Below, one piece after another: positions 1-6,082 of a stretch of 7,517 nt of DNA. The stretch lies in assembly GCA_002392525.1 (NCBI GenBank), contig DGHE01000022.1:1-7517 (forward strand). The letters are read 5' to 3'. Position 1 is the first letter of the stretch, and the number at the start of each line of letters is the position of its first letter. The translations under genes and the position numbers were made by a program. Source of the DNA: Bacteroidales bacterium UBA3856 (GTDB lineage Bacteria; Bacteroidota; Bacteroidia; Bacteroidales; UBA932). The notes beneath the pieces were generated by a model, which ran no database searches, was not told the DNA's origin, and worked only from the letters and a program-made list of their open reading frames with translations.

Positions 1-87
1 GACCGTATCGCCAAGTACAACCGCCTCATGCGCATTGAAATTGAACTGGGCGACGAAGCTCGTTATGGTTACAAGAAACTTCGCTAA
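1..87 (+). CDS. C-terminal end of an unrecognised gene, truncated at the left edge
   Basis: Frame 1 is open from the first base to a TAA at 85-87 and gives the last 28 residues of a protein ending in YGYKKLR. Most codons end in C or G, especially in the first half, as in the confirmed genes here, which supports real coding. The tail is charged and has no recognisable motif, membrane segment or cysteine cluster, so no family can be named. Its last 23 bases overlap the start of the downstream protease gene in another frame. That suggests one transcript with coupled translation, but the protein itself is mostly outside the window. Confidence 0.6.
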   Translation, partial: DRIAKYNRLMRIEIELGDEARYGYKKLR

Positions 88-2428
88 GTACATCGCCGCA
101 GCCCTTGTGGCTGTGGCCTGTACCGTGGAAGAACCCACAGTTAAGCAGGCTCCGAAATCTTCGGAGCCTGTTTTGCCTATTCCTGCATCCGTCAACATTC
201 AGTTTGACGACGACCTCATCGGCCTCATTGAAGAGGATCTTGCCTCCGGCGGCGCAGAGACCAAATCGGCCTCCCTGAATACTGTGCTGGAGGAGCTGGG
301 CATCGACCATCTGGAGCGCATCTTCCCGGACGCCGGAGAATACGAAGCCCGCAGCCGCAAGATGGGGCTGCATCGGTTCTATACGGCGGTCCTTAAGGAA
401 GGCACGCCTGCTACCAAGGCGGCTGTCTCCCTTGCCGATGTCCCTGGCATCGTGAGTGTCACTCCGTCCCACCCCATCCGGAAAATGGCTTTCAATGACC
501 CCTACTTCTCCAAGCAGTGGCATTATGTGAACAAAAAGACCGTCGGGGCCGACATCAACGTGCAGGGTGTGTGGGATAACTACACCACCGGCAGCCGCGA
601 CGTGATTGTCTGCGTGGTGGACGAGACGGTGGATGCTTCCCACGAGGATCTCGCCGCCAATCTGTGGAAGGACGCACAGGGCCATACGGGCTACAACTAT
701 GCCCGCAAAAGCTACAGTTTGTCCACCCGCGATGGGGATACCGGCCACGGCACCCATGTGGCGGGAACCATTGCTGCCGTGAACAATAACGGGAAAGGCG
801 TGTGCGGCATTGCCGGCGGAGATGCTTTGAAGGGCATTCCCGGCGTGCGCATCATGTCCCATGCCATCTTTTCCGGAAACCAGCAGGCAGACGACGCTCA
901 AACATACCGGGCTATCAAGGAAGGCGCCGACAAAGGCGCTGTCATCTCCCAGAACAGCTGGGGATACTATGCCGATGATTGCCTGGGAGAAGACGAAGGT
1001 TCGGATGTCTCTGCCGCCGAACTGGCCGAATACAGATCCTGGAAATACGAGCCAGCGATGGCTGCTGCCATCCAGTATTTCGTAACCTATGCCGGCTGTG
1101 ATGCACAGGGCAATCAGCGGGAAGATTCTCCCATGAAGGGAGGTCTTGTTTTCTTTGCAGGAGGCAACGAGGACATTCCTTACGCTTATATTAGTTCCAA
1201 TGATCCCAATGTCATTGCGGTAGGAGCCTTTGACTATAACGGTTTCAAAGCAGACTACTCGAATTATGGAGACTGGGTAGATATTGCCGCTCCCGGCGGC
1301 GATGGCCAAACGGACAGGGATGTGATCTGGAGTACGCTCCCCAAGTCCCTTAATTCTGTCGGTTATGCCGGCTGGGATGAGGACGGAAGCCCCTGGGTGG
1401 GAACTTCCATGGCTACGCCCCATGTCAGCGGTGTAGCGGCGCTCATCGTTTCCTACTTCGGCGGCCCCGGCTTTACGGCCGAAAGCGCCAGGGATATCCT
1501 GTTCTCCGGACTGGGCGGCACCGTTGGCGGCAGCAAGCCCATCGGCAAAAAGCTGGATGCCCTTGCCTCGTTCCAGTATGGCGTGAAGCATTATCCGGCC
1601 GGTGGCGGTTCCTCTACTTCCCAGCCTCCTGTGCTGGAACTGGATAAGTCGGCGGTAACCGTGAAAGCGCATGAGACCGTTGAGGTGGGCTTTACGGCCT
1701 ACGACCTGGGCGGAAGGACGCTTTCCTTTACCCTGGACGGCGGCTCCAAGGCCATCGACCTGGAGAAGAAGGACGTTCCTTCTGCGCTTATCATCTCGGG
1801 ATGGAAGGATACCCCCGGCACCTATCAGGCTACCCTGAGGGCGAGTAACGGCGAATCTACCACCGAGGCCAGCCTCACTTATACCATCCTGCCCAACCAT
1901 GCTCCCGAAGTGATCGGGGAAGCAGGAGATATCTTCATGGAAGGCCAGCAGAAAGTAGGCTCTGTTTCCCTGGATAAGCTTTTCCGCGATGAAGACGGAG
2001 AGACGCTTTCCTGCTGGGCCGAGCGTACCTCCGGCGATGCGTGCGTGAATGCCACCATTGACGGAGACCGCGTTCTCATTACGCCCATCGGCTATGGCTG
2101 CGCCACCGTCACCGTGACGGCTACGGACTTCCTGGGGGAGGACGCCGAGGTTTCCTTCCGCGTGGCCGTGGTAGATCCCCGGCAACCGCTGCATGTTTCT
2201 CCCGAGGTGGCTTCCACGGAGGTTACCATCGGCATAGAAACGGAGGAGATGGTTTCCGTGAAACTGTCCCTGTATGCGTCGACGGGCGGTCTGGTGCTTG
2301 AGAAAACGGCCGAAGCCAGCGCCTTCGACCCCATTGTGCTGGATGTCTCCGGGCTGGCTCCGGGCCGGTATACGGCTGTGCTGGAGTACGGCGGACAGAG
2401 CCGCCGCGTGCGGGTTATCAAATACTAA
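65..2428 (+). CDS. S8 subtilisin-like serine protease, lipoprotein with C-terminal Ig-like and T9SS-like domains
   Basis: A complete 787-residue subtilase, predicted to be an exported endopeptidase. The ATG at 65 was chosen because it gives a compact lipoprotein signal: n-region with R4 and K8, a hydrophobic stretch, then VAVAC with Cys19. An in-frame TTG at 35 would only add a poor extension. Residues about 35-150 look like the propeptide typical of the family. The catalytic core shows Asp186 (VVDETVD), His228 (HGTHVAGT), oxyanion Asn368 (AGGNED) and Ser448 (GTSMATPHVSG). After about residue 515 come two beta-rich, Ig or cadherin-like segments, the second starting near 610 (NHAPEV). The last ~75 residues (from about 710) end in a LAPGRYTAVL-type strand and VIKY, resembling a type IX secretion type A sorting domain. 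The acidic pair just after Cys19 (TVEE) may favour surface display. The substrate cannot be deduced. The gene overlaps the preceding one by 23 bp and converges on the aldo/keto reductase gene. The protease call is firm; secretion route and start are less so. Confidence 0.93.
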   Translation: MVTRNFAKYIAAALVAVACTVEEPTVKQAPKSSEPVLPIPASVNIQFDDDLIGLIEEDLASGGAETKSASLNTVLEELGIDHLERIFPDAGEYEARSRKMGLHRFYTAVLKEGTPATKAAVSLADVPGIVSVTPSHPIRKMAFNDPYFSKQWHYVNKKTVGADINVQGVWDNYTTGSRDVIVCVVDETVDASHEDLAANLWKDAQGHTGYNYARKSYSLSTRDGDTGHGTHVAGTIAAVNNNGKGVCGIAGGDALKGIPGVRIMSHAIFSGNQQADDAQTYRAIKEGADKGAVISQNSWGYYADDCLGEDEGSDVSAAELAEYRSWKYEPAMAAAIQYFVTYAGCDAQGNQREDSPMKGGLVFFAGGNEDIPYAYISSNDPNVIAVGAFDYNGFKADYSNYGDWVDIAAPGGDGQTDRDVIWSTLPKSLNSVGYAGWDEDGSPWVGTSMATPHVSGVAALIVSYFGGPGFTAESARDILFSGLGGTVGGSKPIGKKLDALASFQYGVKHYPAGGGSSTSQPPVLELDKSAVTVKAHETVEVGFTAYDLGGRTLSFTLDGGSKAIDLEKKDVPSALIISGWKDTPGTYQATLRASNGESTTEASLTYTILPNHAPEVIGEAGDIFMEGQQKVGSVSLDKLFRDEDGETLSCWAERTSGDACVNATIDGDRVLITPIGYGCATVTVTATDFLGEDAEVSFRVAVVDPRQPLHVSPEVASTEVTIGIETEEMVSVKLSLYASTGGLVLEKTAEASAFDPIVLDVSGLAPGRYTAVLEYGGQSRRVRVIKY

Positions 2429-3765
2429 AGCAGGTCCTGCTTGAGATTCTCGATATACCGGGCGATTCTTCGGAGTTGGCCCGGTATTGCTATACTCTGG
2501 GGGCAGTGGCTCAGGCACTCGCCGCAGGCAATGCAGTGGTCGGCCTGGCGCACGGAGGGGACGGCGCGGTCGTAGCTCACGAGGTATGCCTTTTTGAGTT
2601 TGGCGTAATCCTTCTGTTCCTTGCTCTGGGCATAAGTGCCTTCCGTGACAGCGCGGTTGTAGTGCTGGAACGTTCCGGGGATGTCGATGCCCCAGGGACA
2701 GGGCATGCAGTACTTGCAGTCGGTGCAGTTCACCAGCGGATACTCCATCATCTGGGTAGCCATCTCTTCCAGGAACACGAGTTCTTCGTCCGTGAGGGGC
2801 TTGAAGTGGGTGAATGTCTTGATGTTGTCCACGAGCGGATCCATGTTGGTCATGCCCGACAGGGTGCACAGTACGCGCGGGTAGGTGCCGCAGAAGCGGA
2901 AGGCCCAGGAGGCGATGCTCTTCAGGGGCTCGCGCTCTTTCATGTGGCGGGCGATGCTCTCCGGAACATTGGCCAGGCGGCCTCCGAGGAGCGGCTCCAT
3001 GATTACGATGGGGAGCCCGCGCTTGTCAAGCTCGGCGTACAGGTAATCGGCATTGACGTTGCGGATGCCGTCGGCGTGGGTCCAGTCCACATAGTTCATT
3101 TCAATCTGCACGAAGTCCCACACCATTTCGCCGCTGTCGTGCAGTTCCATGAAATAGTCGAACTCGTGCTTGGCGCCGTGGAAGGAAAAGCCCAGGTTGC
3201 GGATGCGGCCGGCTTTCTTCTCCTCGAGGAGGAAGGGCAGGAGGCCGTTGTCCACATAGCGCCGGTTGAAGGCGTCCTTGCCGCCGCGGCCAATCGAGTG
3301 CAGCAGGTAGTAGTCAAAATAGTCTGTCTTGAGCTGCTCGAAGGAGTCCTTGTACATTTTGATGGATGCCTCGGCCGATGCATCCCCGAAGTTGGACAGC
3401 TTGGTGGCAATGTAGTAGCTCTCGCGGGGGTGGCGGCTGAGGGCGATGCCTGCCGCTTTCTCGCTCTGGCCCTGGAGGTAGGCGGGGGAGGTGTCAAAGT
3501 AGTTGATGCCGTGCTCGAGGGCATAGTCTACCATTTCGTTCACGGCTTCCTGGTCAATGACGTCCTTGCCGGCGGCGTCCTTCACCATGGGCCAGCGCAT
3601 GCAGCCAAAGCCGATGAGGGATACCTTGTCCCCGTTTTTCGGGTTCTCGCGGTAAATCATCTGCTCCGGGCCTTCGTCCGCCCCGGCCGGCTGGGTTCCC
3701 TTGGGTGCGCAGGCTGCCGTCAGGGCCGCTGCGCCGCTTATCTTGATGAAATCTCTTCTTTTCAT
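2425..3765 (-). CDS. Exported aldo/keto reductase with two C-terminal [4Fe-4S] sites
   Basis: A 446-residue protein in three parts. Residues 1-19 form a twin-arginine-like signal (RRDFIK at 3-8) ending in LTAAC, so either a Tat lipoprotein (Cys19) or a cleaved Tat protein is possible. Residues about 38-335 form the aldo/keto reductase barrel, with the catalytic tetrad visible as Asp91 and Tyr96 (FDTSPAY), Lys122 (ATKL) and His156 (LLHS). The segment SGMTNMDPLVDN near 303-314 matches the usual nicotinamide-cofactor phosphate loop. The C-terminus has two ferredoxin sites: Cys347/350/353/356 (CTDCKYCMPCP, usual for this Fe-S subfamily) and Cys411/414/417/421 (CIACGECLSHCP). The family reduces carbonyls or oxidises alcohols with NAD(P)H; the substrate here is unknown. 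Only 2 bp separate it from the upstream membrane-ferredoxin gene, so the two are surely cotranscribed and probably share electrons. No Shine-Dalgarno is seen. The odd point is a nicotinamide-type enzyme carrying an export signal. Confidence 0.9.
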   Translation of the reverse strand: MKRRDFIKISGAAALTAACAPKGTQPAGADEGPEQMIYRENPKNGDKVSLIGFGCMRWPMVKDAAGKDVIDQEAVNEMVDYALEHGINYFDTSPAYLQGQSEKAAGIALSRHPRESYYIATKLSNFGDASAEASIKMYKDSFEQLKTDYFDYYLLHSIGRGGKDAFNRRYVDNGLLPFLLEEKKAGRIRNLGFSFHGAKHEFDYFMELHDSGEMVWDFVQIEMNYVDWTHADGIRNVNADYLYAELDKRGLPIVIMEPLLGGRLANVPESIARHMKEREPLKSIASWAFRFCGTYPRVLCTLSGMTNMDPLVDNIKTFTHFKPLTDEELVFLEEMATQMMEYPLVNCTDCKYCMPCPWGIDIPGTFQHYNRAVTEGTYAQSKEQKDYAKLKKAYLVSYDRAVPSVRQADHCIACGECLSHCPQSIAIPGQLRRIARYIENLKQDLL

Positions 3766-3767
3766 GG

Positions 3768-5261
3768 CTACACGTGTTGATATTTACCGTTAACGGTAAT
3801 GGCGCTGATGGGCCGCACAGGGCACAGATACTCGCAGGCGCCGCAGCCGGTGCACACTTCCTCGGCAATGGCGGGGATGCGGTTTTCTCCGTAAGCCACC
3901 AGTTTGATGGCGCCGGAGGGGCAGGCCTGGGAGCACTTGCCGCAGGCCGATTTCCCGGTGGCCATCAGGCACAGTTCCGGGTTCACCTGTGCGGTTCCTA
4001 TGTGGTACTGCGTCTTTTCCTCGCGGGTGATCTTTTCGATGGCGCCGGCGGGGCACAGCTCGCTGCAGCGGGTGCACTCCGGACGGCAGAATCCCTTCTC
4101 GTAGCTCATCTGCGGCTGCATGAGGTGCTCCAGGTCCGTGGAGGGCCGGAGTACGTTGTTGGGGCATTCGGCTACGCACAGCTGGCAGCCGGTGCAGTGC
4201 CGATAGAAGTCTTTGACGCTCCTGGTGCCGGGAGGCGTGAGCGGAACCTCGCGCTCCGGGGCCTGCTTGGGAAGCACGCGGGCAAAGCCGCCGTCAGTCT
4301 TCTTGGCTATCTCCTGTGCGCGCGCTTCGACGCCCTTGAGGGCCGCGGCGCCAAGGGCTACCGCCGTTCCGGTCATGAAGGCGCGGCGGCCGTTATCGGC
4401 CTTCTTGTCATTCTGAGCCGAAGGCGAAGAATCTTTCTTCCACGCAAACTTATATTTGAGCGCATCGAATTTGCACGCCCCGATGCAGTTGAAGCAGTCC
4501 ACGCAGCGGGAATAGTCAATCTGGGCCGATTCTTTGCCGATGGCAATGCAGGAGGCCTTGCAGTGATGCTCGCAGGCCTTGCAGTGCTTGCACTTTTCGG
4601 TGTCGATTACCGGGCGGAACATGGCAAAGCGGGAGAAGAAACTGAGGGTGGTGCCTACGGGGCAGATGTCGTTGCAGTAGGTGCGGCCGCCGCGGAAGGC
4701 GAGGGCGATGATAATGCCAAGCGTTACGAGGGCTATGATGAAGGTGGGAAGGCTGCGCATCCACACTTCCTTTTCATAGAAGGCATAGGAACCCACCCTC
4801 TCGGCGATGAGGGCCAGGAGGTTGTTGCCCCAGAGGTAGATGGGCTGTAGCAGTTCCTGCACCATGCGGCCGTAGGCGCTGTAGGGGGCCAGAAAGGCGA
4901 CTGCTGCCTGAATGCCGGCTACAAGGCATATGACAAACAGCACCCATACGCCGTATCGCAGCCAGGGAAGTTCCTTCTTGTGATGGTACGGCTGTTTCTT
5001 TCCCCGGGTGCCCAGGTGCGAAACGACATCCTGGAACACGCCCAGCGGGCAAATGATGGAACAGTACACGCGGCCGAACACGAGGGTCAGGAGCACTAGG
5101 CCCACGATGACGCCCACATTGAGCGCCATAACAGCTGGCAGGAACTGGATTTTGGCCATCCAGCCCAGATAGTGATGCAGCACGCCGGTAAAATCTAGAA
5201 GGAGAAGCGTAATCCCCAGCCAGAAAACCACGGCCAGTGCCACTCTAAGTTTTTTGAGCAT
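3768..5261 (-). CDS. NapH-like membrane ferredoxin fused to a NapG-like ferredoxin (six [4Fe-4S] sites)
   Basis: A 497-residue polyferredoxin, starting at ATG 5261; a TTG two codons upstream is less likely. The N-terminal half is NapH-like. It has four membrane helices near 6-24, 43-62, 101-122 and 172-189, and CxxxCP motifs at Cys67/71 (YCSIICP) and Cys196/200 (YCNDICP). Two cluster sites follow at Cys224/227/230/234 and Cys253/256/259/263, each with Lys rather than Pro after the fourth Cys. A charged linker leads to RRAFMTG (Arg292-293), a mild hydrophobic stretch and an ARA|Q site after Ala315, that is, a Tat-type signal inside the protein. The C-terminal half is NapG-like with four sites: 356/359/362/366, 392/396/399/403, 431/440/443/447 and 470/473/476/480. 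In NapGH systems these parts are separate proteins that move electrons from quinol to a periplasmic enzyme. By analogy this one would feed the exported aldo/keto reductase encoded 2 bp downstream. No nap, nrf or mau gene is in the window, so those symbols are not applied. Confidence 0.88.
   Translation of the reverse strand: MLKKLRVALAVVFWLGITLLLLDFTGVLHHYLGWMAKIQFLPAVMALNVGVIVGLVLLTLVFGRVYCSIICPLGVFQDVVSHLGTRGKKQPYHHKKELPWLRYGVWVLFVICLVAGIQAAVAFLAPYSAYGRMVQELLQPIYLWGNNLLALIAERVGSYAFYEKEVWMRSLPTFIIALVTLGIIIALAFRGGRTYCNDICPVGTTLSFFSRFAMFRPVIDTEKCKHCKACEHHCKASCIAIGKESAQIDYSRCVDCFNCIGACKFDALKYKFAWKKDSSPSAQNDKKADNGRRAFMTGTAVALGAAALKGVEARAQEIAKKTDGGFARVLPKQAPEREVPLTPPGTRSVKDFYRHCTGCQLCVAECPNNVLRPSTDLEHLMQPQMSYEKGFCRPECTRCSELCPAGAIEKITREEKTQYHIGTAQVNPELCLMATGKSACGKCSQACPSGAIKLVAYGENRIPAIAEEVCTGCGACEYLCPVRPISAITVNGKYQHV
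4317..4394 (-). other. Internal twin-arginine signal-like segment within the NapH-NapG fusion
   Basis: Residues 290-315 of the fusion read as a self-contained Tat signal. NGRRAFMTG supplies the twin arginines with Phe two residues after, then come about 13 weakly hydrophobic residues rich in Ala, Gly and Val, and ARA before Gln316 gives an AxA signal-peptidase site. The four upstream membrane helices would leave this segment starting on the cytoplasmic side, which Tat requires. Cleavage, or use as an uncleaved fifth membrane anchor, is inferred and not shown by sequence alone. Confidence 0.6.
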
Positions 5262-5285
5262 AATCAAAAGAGAATTGATATTTTA

Positions 5286-5293
5286 CAAACATA
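5286..5293 (-). promoter_or_regulatory. Bacteroidota-type -7 element for the redox gene pair
   Basis: Read on the minus strand the bases are TATGTTTG, an exact match to TAnnTTTG, the -7 consensus of Bacteroidota housekeeping sigma factor. It lies 25 bp upstream of the ATG at 5261, predicting a leader of about 20 bases. The expected -33 TTTG is not well placed: the nearest candidates (GTTG at 5313-5310, TTTG at 5309-5306) sit closer than the usual 19-21 bp. The call therefore rests on the -7 match and position. Confidence 0.45.
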
Positions 5294-5331
5294 CAAATAA
5301 TTTCGCAAACAACGCACTTTTGGCCCTTTTT

Positions 5332-5369
5332 CGCGTTATAGGTGCTCCATCGGCCACCCCTATAACGCG
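5332..5369. repeat. 11-bp perfect inverted repeat in the divergent intergenic region
   Basis: CGCGTTATAGG at 5332-5342 is the exact reverse complement of 5359-5369, with a 16-base spacer. TTTT follows the right arm, so on the plus strand it resembles a hairpin terminator. No plus-strand gene lies upstream for it to terminate, and both predicted transcripts start outside it and run away from it. Position between two divergent promoters makes an operator or other dyad-binding site more plausible. No regulator for it is visible in the window. Confidence 0.55.
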
Positions 5370-5390
5370 TTTTCCCGGCAAAAACGCGTT
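5364..5390. repeat. Two AACGCGTT palindromes 19 bp apart
   Basis: The self-complementary octamer AACGCGTT occurs at 5364-5371 and again at 5383-5390. The first copy overlaps the right arm of the neighbouring inverted repeat. Counting both strands, the heptamer CGCGTTA appears three times in 60 bp: plus 5332-5338, minus 5369-5363 and plus 5385-5391. A spacing of 19 bp is just under two helical turns, which would suit protein binding on nearly one face. Function is not known. Confidence 0.4.
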
Positions 5391-5473
5391 ACTCGTCCGG
5401 GGGAGGACGCCGGCAATTGGCAGCAAGGCGTCGGAAACATGGTTGTCACCGTATGAGAGAACAAAAAAATTAC

Positions 5474-5481
5474 TATCTTTG
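5474..5481 (+). promoter_or_regulatory. Bacteroidota-type -7 element for frr
   Basis: TATCTTTG matches the TAnnTTTG -7 consensus exactly and ends 23 bp before the frr ATG, predicting a start near 5488 and a leader of under 20 bases. It would drive frr, pheA and the aminotransferase gene together. No clear TTTG -33 box lies 19-21 bp upstream; GTTG at 5442-5445 is too far. The A/T-rich run before it (5461-5473) contrasts with the GC-rich surroundings and fits a promoter. Confidence 0.55.
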
Positions 5482-5504
5482 CAAATACGCAAATCAGATC
5501 ATTT

Positions 5505-6071
5505 ATGTTACCTCAAGCCAAAGAAATCGTTGACGCCCAGGCTGCCAAGATGCAGGGCGCAGTGGAATATCTGGAAGAAGACCTCAAGAACTACCGTGTC
5601 GGCAAGGCTTCCCCCACCATCCTCAATCCTGTTGTAGTAGACTACTATGGAACGCCCACTCCCATCAACCAGGTAGCTTCCGTTACCACGCCGGATGCCA
5701 AGACCATCGCCATCCAGCCTTGGGAGCGCTCCCTCATCGCCAAGATCGAGAAGGCTATCCTGGATGCCAACGTTGGCCTCACCCCTTCCAACAACGGAGA
5801 GATTATCCGCTGCATGGTTCCCCCGCTCACGGAGGAGCGCCGCAAGGAACTCATCAAGAAGGCCAAGGCTCAGGGCGAGACTTCCAAGGTAACCATCCGC
5901 AACGCCCGCCGTGACGGTATCGAACTCCTCAAGAAGGCCCAGAAGAACGACGGCCTCTCCGAGGACGGCGAGAAGGAAGGCGAGGACGAGCTCCAGAAGG
6001 TCACGGACAAGTACGTAAAGAAGGTGGACGAACTCATCGCCGCCAAGGAGAAGGATATTCTCACCGTTTAA
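5505..6071 (+). CDS. frr: Ribosome recycling factor
   Basis: A 188-residue cytoplasmic protein, close to the usual ~185. With EF-G it splits the post-termination 70S ribosome so the subunits can be reused. Hallmarks in order: the hinge-adjacent RVGKASP (31-37) that opens domain II, the domain II run YYGTPTPINQVASV (47-60) followed by IQPWE (70-74), and then the long helices of domain I. These contain PPLTEERRKEL (106-116), the signature RNARRD (132-137) and the QKVTDKYVKKVDELIAAKEKDIL ending. The ATG at 5505 aligns with the family N-terminus and has only an A/T-rich leader, as usual in this lineage. pheA follows after 11 bp, so the two are almost certainly cotranscribed. Nothing in the protein looks damaged. 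Confidence 0.98.
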   Translation: MLPQAKEIVDAQAAKMQGAVEYLEEDLKNYRVGKASPTILNPVVVDYYGTPTPINQVASVTTPDAKTIAIQPWERSLIAKIEKAILDANVGLTPSNNGEIIRCMVPPLTEERRKELIKKAKAQGETSKVTIRNARRDGIELLKKAQKNDGLSEDGEKEGEDELQKVTDKYVKKVDELIAAKEKDILTV

Positions 6072-6082
6072 GGCCCTTTCGC

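Noticed and set aside
35..64. Upstream TTG start for the protease
   Set aside because: It would put ten extra residues before a good lipoprotein signal and deepen the overlap with the preceding gene. ATG at 65 is the better start.
26..2869. A very long minus-strand open frame opposite the protease gene
   Set aside because: It is antisense to a clear protease with all catalytic motifs and even runs into the reductase gene. It is Arg/Gly/His-rich with no domain, as expected of a shadow frame in GC-rich coding DNA.
2476..4850. Two long plus-strand open frames (2476-3780 and 3774-4850)
   Set aside because: Both lie opposite the reductase and polyferredoxin genes. They are Ala/Val/Gly-rich mirror images without motifs, and the cysteine patterns belong to the minus strand.
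5262..5267. TTG start for the NapH-NapG fusion
   Set aside because: The ATG two codons later is preferred. The difference is two residues and does not change topology.
5332..5373. Rho-independent terminator on the plus strand
   Set aside because: The stem and TTTT look right, but no plus-strand gene or promoter lies upstream; the adjacent genes on that side are on the minus strand.
5406..5432. Short inverted repeat GACGCC/GGCGTC upstream of frr
   Set aside because: Only 6 bp per arm with a 15-base spacer in GC-rich DNA, which is easily due to chance.
5254..5637. Small open frames in and around the divergent intergenic region (plus 5254-5637, minus 5283-5492)
   Set aside because: They cover promoter-like DNA and, for the first, the start of frr in another frame. 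Their translations have no signal, motif or coding-like codon use.
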